Below are positions 54,602 through 64,000 of a stretch of 64,000 nt of DNA, piece after piece. The notes under the pieces are model-generated. The model ran no database searches. It worked only from the letters and a program-made list of their open reading frames with translations, and was not told the DNA's origin. Each line of letters starts with the position of its first letter. The stretch's first letter is position 1. This stretch comes from Usnea hakonensis (lineage: Eukaryota > Ascomycota > Lecanoromycetes > Lecanorales > Parmeliaceae): positions 62,001 through 126,000 of the forward strand of contig BLJB01000139.1 of NCBI GenBank assembly GCA_013423325.1. The letters run 5' to 3'. A program made the position numbers and the translations under genes.

Positions 54602-55796
54602 TCACATAAACTGCTTCTGCACATTCACGACCACCTTGTCGGCCCCGCTCATGCGTCTGAGCCGTGGCGACCCGCGGTAGGTGATGAGGTAGAAGGAGAT
54701 GAAGAGGGCGAGGTAGGATGTTAGGATGATGCAGCCGACGGAGGCGGCGAAGGCGCTGCCGGCGCAGGTGCCGGAGGCGAAGTGGTAGGTGGCGTAGTAG
54801 ATGAATGCTAGGGTGGGAGGGGTTAGTTTTATATTTGTGCTTATTTGTATTTTTGGGGAGGGAGGTGGGCAGGGGAGGGGGTTGAATCACAGCCTACGAG
54901 GGCGGCGTGGTGGAAGGAGGGGGTTCAAGAAGAGTGGATTTACCAAGATCGATGAGGAATTGCAGGATCTGGAGGCGCGTGATCCATTCTTTCCACCAGA
55001 CGCGGATACCGCGGGAGCTTTGGAAGTAGTACCAGTACATGACGACGTGGACGGTCAGGTTGAGGGTGATTGGGACCCAGGAGATGGACGTTTGGCCCGT
55101 CAGCTGCGTGTAGCAGAGGAGGACCGTTGCGCCGTGGTGGTAGCAGTGGAGGAATGCTGATCGGATTTGCATGAGTGAGAGATACGGGAGAGAAAAAACA
55201 AGGGCGGCGGGCTGAGTGCGAGTTGGTGAACTTACTCATGGGTTTCTTTTTGAGGACGAGGAAGACGGTGTCGAGGAGTTCGAAGTATTTGGTTAAGTAG
55301 TTGACCTGAGGATCTGGTTGGTCATTGGGGTTGGTTGTGACGGCAAGTTGTAGGATTCTAGGCCGCTGGTATGAGCAATACTGACATAGTAGAGAGTGAC
55401 TAGACGCTTCGTCCATCCTGCAGACCCGCAGATGCTATTGTGCACCCCGTATTTCCACAATCCCGGTCCCAGCTCTTGGACGAAGAGGACAAGTAAAAAA
55501 GCACTCAGGACCGAGAGAAAAAGGTTGTGCAGGAGGAACAGAGAAGTCAAGTTAAAAGCTGGACGTCCCTTCATCGCCTTTCGGCCGTAGAATATTATCA
55601 AGTAATAAACGGTTATGGCGATCGTCGTCTCTTTCGCTGTGGCCATGGGTGTTTCTCCGGGGAGGAAAAGGAAGCTTGTTGGTGCGTATCCAGTTGTCGC
55701 CGTCCATATGTGGGAGAAGAGCTCCCATGGTGAAGCTTTGAAGGTACCAGGCTGTAGCCACCACTCATGGAGAGAGGGTGCTCCTGCCTCAGTCAT
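54602..55796 (-). CDS. Very-long-chain fatty acid elongase (ELO family)
   Basis: 3-ketoacyl-CoA synthase of the ER membrane that condenses malonyl-CoA with acyl-CoA in the first step of fatty acid elongation, feeding sphingolipid or PUFA synthesis. Exons 55386-55796, 55236-55305, 54944-55156 and 54602-54807 give 299 aa. The family blocks are KYFELLDTVFLVLKKK (residues about 143-158), the catalytic His box FLHCYHH (H164, H167, H168), NLTVHVVMYWYYF and the QILQFLIDLG helix. Hydrophobic spans include TTIAITVYYLIIFYG, SLFLLHNLFLSVLSAFLLVLF and VGCIILTSYLALFISFYLITY. All four exon phases match. The end (KQFM) lacks a classical KKxx retrieval signal. Which of the yeast Elo1/2/3 types it represents is not decidable by eye. 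Confidence 0.93.
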
Positions 55797-57609
55797 GGTG
55801 GATGAATTAGACTCGTTATGTATGTATGAAGGGATATTGCTATAGATTTGAGTGACTACACGAGATCATGAGAATAGAGCATGGTCTGTTCTTGTAGCTT
55901 CTGATGCAGCTTTCCAAGAAGGAGATTTTTCTATCAAGACGTTTGAAACAAGACACAGCTAGCATGTCACACATCCGCATTGAAGATTGTCTGGCAACCT
56001 GTTAATTTGTCAATCGCAGCAAACACGTCAATCTGGTCAAATGGAACATTCAACATTCAGCCGGTTTTGTTAAGGCGGCAAGCCAATGGCGCATTGACTT
56101 GCATGACTTGATTGGGCATAAGTCTTTCGCTAGAGAAGGCTTTGACGTGACCTCATTCTTAGTTGTCAGCTGCAAGTGGTAAGATAGGTGTACTTGACAT
56201 GGACGCGTCTAGATTTTCAAGGCAGGATGTTTTTGATCGGCTAAAGGCATCTATTGAAAGTCTGTTGAAAATGTCTTGTATTTTGATAGCTTGATCTTTT
56301 CGGACTAAGGTACTCATAGGCTGAAGGGTTTAATAGAATCAGGCTAGGCTTTAAGCCCTACATACTAGTGTGCCTTCCACGTGCCGCCAAAGCTGACCGA
56401 TTGGGTAAGATCCCTCCTTTGTCCCGGGGGTTTAGATGCGGGCGAACTCTAAAGATACCTTAACTTACCTTACAGCATAAGGTACCTTAGTACCTCTAGT
56501 ATCCTCACACTAATAGCTTCTAAAATTATTCCGTCGCTCCAAATTTCCAACCCCTGACAATAATAGTCGTGTTGGAAAAGGTACTTAATATCATGTAGCG
56601 TTCGATGCTTACTGGCGCTGATGCTATGGCTGAGCCCATTATTCCATTTTCTACATTAAGTTAATAACAATCAGGATCCATAAAACCCCCTGGCCCACTC
56701 CAAAATGAGGAAGCCAATCATTCAACGTAACAACACCATGTCATATATATTATAGCACGACCCGCTCCAACGCTCCACACGCCTCATTGATATTTGCTTT
56801 ACGCTCTGAACTCTGTATTGACTCGGAAAGAATCTCTCAGCTCTCTCAGCTCTCTCAGCTCTTTCGGCAATATTCTAAGGCCTATTCTAAATGGATCGGT
56901 AAAAAGCCCCTTAATACTACGTGTACGCGAGCTTCACCGCCTACTCACTCTATACCACGGTTTGTATCTGTACTAATAAGCAATCTATTTAAGTGGTGAG
57001 CAGTGAGTAAGCCGGAGTAAGCTGCCAACATGCCCATGCTATGGTCGAGAGAATGCGCCTCTGAGCTGATTCTCTGAGCTGGTTGCTATCACTATAATGT
57101 CCTTGTTCGCTCAACACAGCCTAGATATAAGCTCTGCTAGATTCATACAATAGAAGGCTTCAGAAGGAACCGCTAGGTTTTTTACCCTACCACCCACGAG
57201 GACGCCAAGGTTTTCATAGCCAGTGCCAGGGGGACTCCCGTAATTAGGCTAAGTAAAACATACCCTTTATAGCATGCCCAGGTAGAAACGCGTACTAAGG
57301 TATATCAAAGCACGAACAACCAACCAACCAAGCAGGCATTTACACCTTTGCCTCGCTTAGATCATAGCTGATCATAGCCGCCCAATGATAGACTTTCATG
57401 GACAAATTCTCTCCAGCTGGATAAATCATCCTTTGGACGCCGCCTTCAGACAAATACAATCTTATCAAAATGACCAGACCCAAACGCAAATGATCCTTCG
57501 CCATGGATAAAGGGATTGAGCTATCTTGTACTCCGTTAAAAGAGTCATGATCCTTCTTTGAGCTCAATTGTATCTGTGCCAGGAACGATCTTCTGAGAGA
57601 ATCAGCAGC
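55797..57609. other. Divergent spacer, no gene recognised
   Basis: Shared upstream region of the elongase (-) and P450 (+) genes, 1.8 kb, AT-richer than average. It contains TACCTTA-type motifs at 56457-56495 and a CAGCTCTCT triplet repeat at about 56838-56863. Confidence 0.5.
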
Positions 57610-59229
57610 ATGGCGTACACGTTCCGATTTTCATCTCTGCTAGTTCTTACTTTGATGATGGCCTTGTTTATTACAAGGATGTCATCCCTGAGACTTCTCG
57701 CGGCTTGGTCCTATGCCTTCGCCATCTTCATACCATCGTACTACATTATCTATGAGTCTTGGATATACCCATACTATGTCTCGCCACTTCGTTTTTTGCC
57801 CACCGTGCCCGGATTTCCGCTATGGGGTCACACTCTTACGATTATTTCGGAAGAGGTTGGTGTGCCTCAGAGGCGCTGGCATAAGCAACATGGCCCAATT
57901 ATACGATATTTTCTTCTCTTCGGCCAATATAGAATCTCAGTTGTGGATGACGAAGCGCTCAAACAGATCACAGTCAAAAATTCGTATAACTGGCAAAAAA
58001 CTCCGATATACAAAAGACTTGTGTGCCTTTTATTAGGCGAAGGAATTGTAACAGCTGAAGGAGATGTTCACGTTCAGCAACGAAAAGCGCTTGCGCCAGG
58101 GTTTTCCACGTCTTCAACCAAAAGTCTCGCACCAGTCTTCTGGCGCAAAGCACTACAGCTGTCCAAGCTTTGGCGGACCGAATTGGAAAAAAAGAATGCA
58201 GCAGCCTCTTCCATTGAGGTCTCCGATTGGCTAGATCGAACAACACTCGATATTATCGCGCAAGCCGGATTCGGAACTGAGATTGACTCGCTCAGCCACC
58301 CCGACACGCCCATGAGAGTGGCATACACACGGTGCTCTTTATGTGAAACCGCATGGGACCGATTATTTTTCGGACTTCAATATCTGACCTCGTTAGCTAT
58401 CTACTTACCTATGCGATCCAAGCGCGAAATCATCGGAGCCCGCCATACGTTGATGGGTATTGCGTCCGAGATTATCCGTAACAAGCAGTCCAAGAAATCC
58501 CAAACACTTCCCAGCGAAAAAGACATCATCTCACTAATCGTGCGCGACAACTCAACAGCAAGTGCCAAAATGACATTTGAGACCATGAGAGATCAAGTCA
58601 TGACCTTCATCGGCGCCGGTCACGATACGACCTCAGCTGGAGCTGCATGGACCCTGCAACTCCTTTCAAAAAATCTCTCCATCCAAGAGAAGCTGAGGGC
58701 TGAAATCCGAGAGCATATGCCCTTCCTATTCCTCCCTCACAGCCGCGAAGACGAAGCTCAGATCGCAAAAATCGACGAGGACCGTCTACCATATCTAAAC
58801 AACGTCTGTCGCGAGAGTCTCAGGTACATTCCCCCCATTCCCCTCACCGCGCGAATAAACAGCGCCGAAGAGCAGCTCTGCGGGTACCGCATCCCCGCCG
58901 GCACAACGGTGACAATACTCTCCAACACCATTAACCGCCTCCCCCAATTTTGGGGAGAGACGGCAGACGTGTTCGATCCGGATAGATGGGACCATTTGCC
59001 AGATACGTATACGACGAATGCGTATATGACGTTCTCCCAAGGACCGAGGTCTTGTATAGGGAAGAAATTCGCAGAGACGGAAATCAAGACGTTGCTGTGT
59101 TGTATGTTGAGTATGTATCGTTTCGAAAGGGATGAGAAGGTGGCCGATCCGGAGGACGGCAAGGTGTGGAGAGTCACGTTGAGGCCGCCGAAGGATGGCA
59201 TGAATCTCAAAGTCTCGCTGTTGGATTGA
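57610..59229 (+). CDS. Cytochrome P450 monooxygenase
   Basis: Intronless, 539 aa. An N-terminal membrane anchor (SSLLVLTLMMALFIT, then AFAIFIPSYYIIYESWIYP) is followed by the proline hinge FLPTVPGFPLWGH. Family motifs are the I-helix oxygen-activation motif GAGHDTTSAG, the K-helix ExxR in CRESLR, the PxRW region (DPDRW), and the haem loop FSQGPRSCIGKKFAE with Cys482 as thiolate ligand. The block LLLGEGIVTAEGDVHVQQRKALAPGF is characteristic of CYP4-like fungal P450s. The enzyme needs a P450 reductase partner and the substrate is unknown. An absence of introns is unusual among fungal P450s. Start 57610 was chosen because the upstream frame has no other ATG. Beside an elongase gene on the opposite strand. 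Confidence 0.93.
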   Translation: MAYTFRFSSLLVLTLMMALFITRMSSLRLLAAWSYAFAIFIPSYYIIYESWIYPYYVSPLRFLPTVPGFPLWGHTLTIISEEVGVPQRRWHKQHGPIIRYFLLFGQYRISVVDDEALKQITVKNSYNWQKTPIYKRLVCLLLGEGIVTAEGDVHVQQRKALAPGFSTSSTKSLAPVFWRKALQLSKLWRTELEKKNAAASSIEVSDWLDRTTLDIIAQAGFGTEIDSLSHPDTPMRVAYTRCSLCETAWDRLFFGLQYLTSLAIYLPMRSKREIIGARHTLMGIASEIIRNKQSKKSQTLPSEKDIISLIVRDNSTASAKMTFETMRDQVMTFIGAGHDTTSAGAAWTLQLLSKNLSIQEKLRAEIREHMPFLFLPHSREDEAQIAKIDEDRLPYLNNVCRESLRYIPPIPLTARINSAEEQLCGYRIPAGTTVTILSNTINRLPQFWGETADVFDPDRWDHLPDTYTTNAYMTFSQGPRSCIGKKFAETEIKTLLCCMLSMYRFERDEKVADPEDGKVWRVTLRPPKDGMNLKVSLLD

Positions 59230-60322
59230 CGATTCCTTTTTTTTCCCTTCCGATGTCTTGACGCACTTGCGTTGCTGTGAGAGTGCTGCGTAGAAGGAGA
59301 GGACAATTCGTAATTTATCAGCTCTTTGAGAATTTTACTTGTTTTGGGATTCATCAGACAGACTCTTAGACGATGAAATTGGAAATACCTGTACCGAAAC
59401 CCCCGGAACACTGCATCTCATCTTTAGAGGTTGGTTTCTACGGAGGTAGACAATTCGAGGGAGTAGAAAAAATAAAACCGTTGACACCCGTGGCCAGGCA
59501 CCAAGAAACGGATAAAGACCCCTGGAACATCACCATTGGACACAAAACCTCACTGCCCATGGCGCTAGAGTGCGGCCCGCCATAAGGCTCGTCCACAGGT
59601 ACCTTAAAGTATATTCGACACTCCCTAAACTAAAATACCTTAAAGAGTAATGAGACTCTATATCAATCATCCGCCGTCGCCATCTTTTTACGTCTAAGTA
59701 TACATCTCCGTGAGGAAACTCCTGATGTCACAAGCTATGATGGGAGATAAATCATGGAGAACCTACGCAGCGTAACCTCTGAGCGTCAAGTCTACAGTTA
59801 AATCATACTCATGAGTCTGATACTGTACAGCTTCGAGAAGTAGACTACCGGTACGTCTGGTTTGACGTTTTCATTATGAATTCCGCCATTTACGATGCGC
59901 ATTAGCCTCCCAAGCACCCGGTTTACCAATGTACTTGCGCGACACTTCTGTACTCGTAGGATTATTCTTTTCTTTGCTACAACGCTTACATATGTATACA
60001 GATACATATATGGAACTCTGTCTTACGTGAGACACATTGGGGATAAGACGCTCGAGGAGATTTCTTGCTGCTAGCTAATGTCTTATCTGCTGGAAAAGAA
60101 AAAAAGAAGAAAGACCTTTGAGGCGTCCCTCGACTGGCCAATGAGTGTCCAAAAGGAAAAACCGCCAGCCATTGCTATTTTGCCGTTTATCGTTACCGTG
60201 ACTGCCGTGCGGTGATAGCAGGCGTTGATGGACTTGACCGCTTAACACTGGCCACTCGTGCTGCAGAAATTCCTGTTGCAGACGCCGATTAGTAAAATTG
60301 GATACCAAGATCCCACAGAGCC
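59230..60322. other. Convergent spacer, no gene recognised
   Basis: Between P450 (+) and the double-psi protein (-). Unlike other convergent spacers here it shows no clear C-rich/G-rich switch. Short frames have no support. Confidence 0.5.
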
Positions 60323-60935
60323 TTACCAGCAGATGTTGAATTCTCCAGGGGGATCAAGATTGCCACCTGTCAACGCCTCAAACGCTCCCTCGCTTAAATC
60401 TAGCAAAGGGAATATCAGCTGAAATGTAGATTTGCTTGATAAATTGATTCCGAATACCCAAATGATTCTCGTCGCACGAGGGACAAGTGTCTGCGACGGT
60501 AGCAATAACGACGGTCCCCTGTCCAGGATTGCCTTGACCGCCTCCCTCGTTGGTAATCTTCACTTTGCGACCGCAGTACGGCCCTGGCGACTCGTTGTCT
60601 TGCCAGTAGTTGGACAAAGCGACAATCTTAGAGCTATCCTGGAATGAAAAGAAAAAGCGCTAGTCAGCAAGGATTTCTTTGCGACTGACAACGTATGGGG
60701 ACGGCAGAACTCACAGGATTGACTTGGCCACACGATCCTGCAGCACCGCCCTGGGTGTAGTAAGTAGCCTCGCCGCAATGACTGTAAGATACGATTGTCA
60801 GGGCGTTGAAGGCGCATGATTCACGACAGCATCTCAAACTCACGTTACACGGCTCTCTAAGGACGCACCTGCGCTAGGCACGGCAAAAGCCTGTGTTGCC
60901 AGACACAAGCTGACGAAGGCGAGGTTATAAAACAT
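60323..60935 (-). CDS. Small secreted double-psi beta-barrel protein (RlpA/expansin-like)
   Basis: Four exons, 60844-60935, 60715-60781, 60458-60638 and 60323-60399, all phase-consistent, give 138 aa. A signal peptide (MFYNLAFVSLCLATQAFAVP) precedes a single RlpA-like double-psi beta-barrel. It starts HCGEATYYTQGGAAGSCGQV and contains IVALSNYWQD, YCGRKVKITN, VVIATVADTCPSC and HLDLSEGAFEALTGG, ending GEFNICW. The barrel Asp in VADTCPSCxxxHLDLS is conserved. Six cysteines suggest three disulphides. There is no expansin C-terminal carbohydrate-binding domain, so it belongs with the small barwin-like secreted proteins of filamentous fungi, some of which are plant-cell-wall associated. A TATAAA lies 111 bases upstream. 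Role unknown. Confidence 0.9.
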
Positions 60936-61045
60936 TATGAACAATCTTGGCTTGCTAGGTGTATTATAAGTTTGCCTGAACCGGGTAAGGGTTTTCCTTT
61001 GGTACACGGAGGAAGAAACCTACATTCAGTGCGATAACCTCGGCC

Positions 61046-61051
61046 TTTATA
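61046..61051 (-). promoter_or_regulatory. TATA box of the double-psi protein gene
   Basis: TATAAA on the minus strand lies 111 bases before the ATG at 60935. Confidence 0.45.
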
Positions 61052-61898
61052 ATTTGGGTGGCCCGGGCATCAGGCCAACACCAAGTCATTATTCATGATG
61101 GCCCACGGCCTCGACACTTCATAGCGGGGAGAAATCAATGCAAATGGCTTTTCTACACGTCTGCAAGCTTGGAACCGCCAAGAGACCCAAGTAAGTCACC
61201 AGTGCGCAGTCGGTTCCTGCGTCCAAGGATTTTCCGTTGAAGAATGCACGTTGCTGACGCCCGGGGAAAAGGGATTTACATTACTCACGGGGCGCGGAAT
61301 CATGCATGCATTGGTAAGATTTGCGCCACTCGGACTAAGTCCCGAGCTTTTCCGAGTATCATCCATCATCAAACCTGCATGAACAATCTTACAAACAGTC
61401 AGCGAGCACATTCCCGATTGAGGACCTTGCCGCTCTTTTCTGCACATCAGGTCTTCAGCTACCGTCACCCTGCATTTCACATTTATCGGGTTTCAGTCTT
61501 AGCCTTATGCAGAAACCATTCCGGCGCCAACGATCAGGAACGTGCCTTCGTTTTGTGCAATCAGCAACATGTGCATTCTGCCCGAATGACCTGCCTCATC
61601 CATCAGTCTTCGCAGAAAGAGACACTAATCTCCTCCAAGGCTTTTTCATTTGTCAGAAGATATCATAGAAACCTCTGTGGGGCGTAATTCACACATCTAG
61701 ACCATCAGCGATGCATGCAGTCATCACCAGGGAAGTCCGCTCAATGCACACATTCTACTTTCTGAATTAAAGATATGGTAGGATTCGCCGTACTACTACC
61801 TATGCACCGACACTTGAACCCAAAGATCCATTATCAAAGCAATCCACGCCCTCGATGATCGAGGTGGTACCTAACGAGAAGACCAATTAACAAGAGCT

Positions 61899-61927
61899 CT
61901 TGAATGTTGAATGTTGAATGTTGAATG
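61899..61927. repeat. (TTGAATG)4 tandem repeat
   Basis: Four head-to-tail heptanucleotides, followed at about 61928 by the palindrome-like GCTTATAAAGC. Confidence 0.9.
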
Positions 61928-62001
61928 CTTATAAAGCTTTCTAGTATCGTATAAATCATCAAACACATATACCCACAAGCAACTCTTGTGAAGGAATCTC
62001 A

Positions 62002-62372
62002 CCCCAGCCTTTGCCCCTTTTTTACCCCACATTCGCTGAGTACCGCCTCCGTCTCACTCCTTCTCATTAAACATAATGCATAATGGGCAACCCGTCAAGA
62101 ACTATTTGCACAGACCGCCTCCTTGGGGAGGAGGTAGTGAGTCTCGTAAAGATCCAGAACACAAGAAACAAAAACGAAAGAGGCTTGTTCCGAACTCACA
62201 CACACACCCCCCTCAACCCACAAATCCTCAACCCAGCCTTGAACCCCTTAGCGCCCCCCCCGTCTCACTTCTTCTCACTAAGCACGGTCCATAAGGGGCA
62301 ACCTATCAAGAACTGTGTGCACAGACCGCTTCCTTGCGGAGGAGGTATTGAGTTTCTCAAAATAAAAAATAA
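62002..62372. repeat. Two diverged copies of a ~140-160-bp element, 211 bp apart
   Basis: GTCTCACT at 62051 and 62262, and CAGACCGC at 62111 and 62322, give a constant 211-base offset. Copies span about 62002-62160 and 62230-62372. Copy one holds GCCTCCTTGGGGAGGAGG, a CCTCC/GGAGG hairpin. The second copy has substitutions there. Confidence 0.8.
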
Positions 62373-62599
62373 AAATAAAAACCAGGGCTCTAGGGATGCC
62401 CCTATCCAAAAGCAGACACGCACACACACAGACGCTTAAAAGTCCTCACACCAGCTTTTTGCCCTTTTTCGCTCTTCCGAAGTGAGCTTGGCTCAAAAGG
62501 CAAAAGCTTCCCAAACCAAATACCTGCTCTAAGGAGGAGATGCCCTCCCATCCACAAACACACACACATCAAAATACTTCCCAAAGCCTCTTCCATCTC

Positions 62600-62880
62600 A
62601 GCGTTCTATCCCATCCCCATCCCATCCCCATTCCCTTTCCCCCCCTTCCCCTCACAAGCCATTCGCAAAACACAATAAATACTCAACCCATCTATCCGTC
62701 CATCCCATCCATTCCCCCTCTCTTCCCCCCTTCTTCTCTCCCCCCTCCTCTTCTTTCTCCCCCCCTTCTCCCCCTTCCCCACCTTTAATCTCTCCCTACT
62801 TCTCCCCCCACCATCCTCTCTCTCCCCCCACCCCATCCCTTTCCCCCTTTTCCTTCCCCCCTTCCCCCCCCCCTATAAAA
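62600..62880. repeat. Polypyrimidine low-complexity tract
   Basis: Dense C/T with CCCATCC and CCCCCTTCTC runs and very little G across about 280 bases. Confidence 0.85.
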
Positions 62881-63154
62881 CAATCCTCCACGCCCCCCCC
62901 GCCCTTCCCAAATCTGCTTTCCAACATCGAGCCAGCCAGCCTGCCAAACCACACCACACCAGTAGCAAAGAAGAAATCCTTAATATCCCTTACTTATAAA
63001 AGATACTGTGTAAAAGTAAAAGGAATGGAGAGTCTGTGATAGGAAAGGATAGCCAAGCAAAGTAAAGCAAAGCAACCCTTAGCCAAAAAAAAATCAAAAA
63101 AACAACAACGAAAAAACAACAGGCACAGGAAAGGAAACCGGAAAGGCTTAATTG

Positions 63155-63185
63155 ATAGATAGATAGGTAGATAGATAGATAGATA
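63155..63185. repeat. (GATA)n microsatellite
   Basis: About seven GATA units with one interruption (GGTA). Confidence 0.9.
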
Positions 63186-63587
63186 TATCAACACACCCAA
63201 TATCCCCTAGCTTACTAAATACCCTAGCATCCAATAAACCCTCCTTCCTTCCCAGCCCAACCAAAACCCCATTCCACTTACCAGTACCTCCTCATATTAA
63301 ACATTTTTACAAAACCCACCTCTATAGACAAAACCACCTCTGTAGCCATAGCTAAACAAAAAACCTTTAGTCACCTATACAAAACCACATATCTTCCTTC
63401 CTACTTAAACGGAATAAGATTTATATGTTGTATGGAGTGCTTTACTTTACTTTTTTGAGAAAGGAAAGGTGGTTGGTAGCGAATCAAAGGGTAGCGAGTT
63501 GAAAAGAAAAAGAAAAGGGGGGTGGGGGGGGCTTACGCCTGAATTGTTGTTATTGAAGCCCGCCAATCTATATATGGGGTGGGGTAC

Positions 63588-63663
63588 GAAGGAAAGGAAA
63601 GGAAAGGAAAGGAAAGGAAAGGAAAGGAAAGGAAAGGAAAGGAAAGGAAAGGAAAGGAAAGGA
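63588..63663. repeat. (GAAAG)n pentanucleotide microsatellite, ~15 copies
   Basis: About fifteen uninterrupted GGAAA units, the longest perfect short tandem repeat in the window. Confidence 0.95.
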
Positions 63664-63891
63664 TAGACATCTATTATAAGGTATTATAAGGAGGGTAGGA
63701 GTGCCATTAGAGAGAGTGATTAATGTTTTTTATGCATGTATATATGTGAATTAATATTAAAATATAGAAACAACCGGGATCCCTAAAAGCCAAAGAGACG
63801 AATCAAGATGGGTATATCGCCGCTCTGCCAACAACGCCGTCCCAACTCTCCCTAACCAATTTGAAACCGACAACGACACGACCCCACCGCC

Positions 63892-64000
63892 ATGCCAATC
63901 AGTGCCTCTGAGTACCAACACGCACTTGCTGTACCAGACTATCGTACCAGACCTCCGACCCCCTCCATCGCTTTCCTCTGTCTACCGAGCCAGCTCTTTG
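63892..64000 (+). CDS. Possible 5' end of a gene running off the window
   Basis: An ATG in good context (CCGCCATGCC) opens a frame of 36 codons that continues to the last base. Codons are C-ending and the upstream 60 bases are C/A-rich like the leaders seen elsewhere here. The peptide (MPISASEYQHALAVPDY...) has no recognised motif. It could be chance. Confidence 0.25.
   Translation, partial: MPISASEYQHALAVPDYRTRPPTPSIAFLCLPSQLF

Larger units (their letters stand above)
60936..63891. other. Terminal gene-poor region rich in repeats
   Basis: No supported gene. It contains a TTGAATG heptanucleotide repeat, a 211-bp offset duplication, C/T-rich sequence at 62600-62880 and AG-rich sequence at 63440-63665, and several microsatellites. 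The C-to-G order resembles the convergent spacers although no plus-strand gene was identified before it. Confidence 0.5.

Noticed and set aside
49784..59229. Secondary-metabolite gene cluster (transporter plus P450)
   Set aside because: No polyketide, peptide or terpene synthase, and the genes between are primary lipid genes.

Overview
The window is nuclear DNA of a filamentous ascomycete (Pezizomycotina). The genes carry short GT-AG introns (mostly 47-97 nt) with CTRAC/CTAAT-like branch sites. The gene set is typical of that group: Mif2/CENP-C, Atg8, Hem13, Trm9, a Bys1-type secreted protein, 2EXR-type F-box-like proteins, a DHA2 transporter, and a UBC/F-box fusion. A Leotiomycete is a reasonable guess, but the sequence alone cannot fix it. 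No prokaryotic, viral, CRISPR or intact transposon features were seen. A two-base N gap at 47940-47941 shows this is a draft assembly.

Layout. 1-9 kb: 3'-truncated Mif2 (-), a decayed nuclease-like gene (+), a secreted-looking apple/PAN-type protein (+), a decayed DUF1254/DUF1214 gene (-). 9-23 kb: RNase H2 subunit A (+), tubulin cofactor B (-), a Myb-like regulator (+), Trm9 tRNA methyltransferase (-), separated by large gene-poor spacers. 23-34 kb: a small Cys-rich ORF (-), a class 3 lipase with an apparent frameshift (+), a truncated ubiquitin-hydrolase-like protein (-), a SWIM zinc-finger protein resembling Sws1 (+), an unknown nuclear-type protein with a start codon split by an intron (-), adenylate kinase (-). 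35-51.5 kb: Bys1-like (+), Hem13 (-), Atg8 (+), F-box protein (+), UBC/F-box fusion (+), 2EXR protein (-) beside a decayed 2EXR copy (+), DHA2 transporter (-). 52-61 kb: THEM6-like thioesterase (+), fatty acid elongase (-), P450 (+), small secreted double-psi beta-barrel protein (-). 61-64 kb: repeats and a possible 5' gene fragment.

Most genes are unrelated housekeeping or accessory genes and there is no operon logic. Thioesterase, elongase and P450 form a loose lipid-related neighbourhood. Genes largely alternate in strand, giving convergent and divergent pairs. The strongest unexplained pattern is in the convergent spacers. At least six of them switch from a C/pyrimidine-rich block to a G/purine-rich block near their midpoint, so each gene's 3' flank is C-rich on its own coding strand. 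Divergent spacers lack this.

All exon joins were made by reading frames, splice consensus and remembered family conservation. No alignments or transcripts were available.
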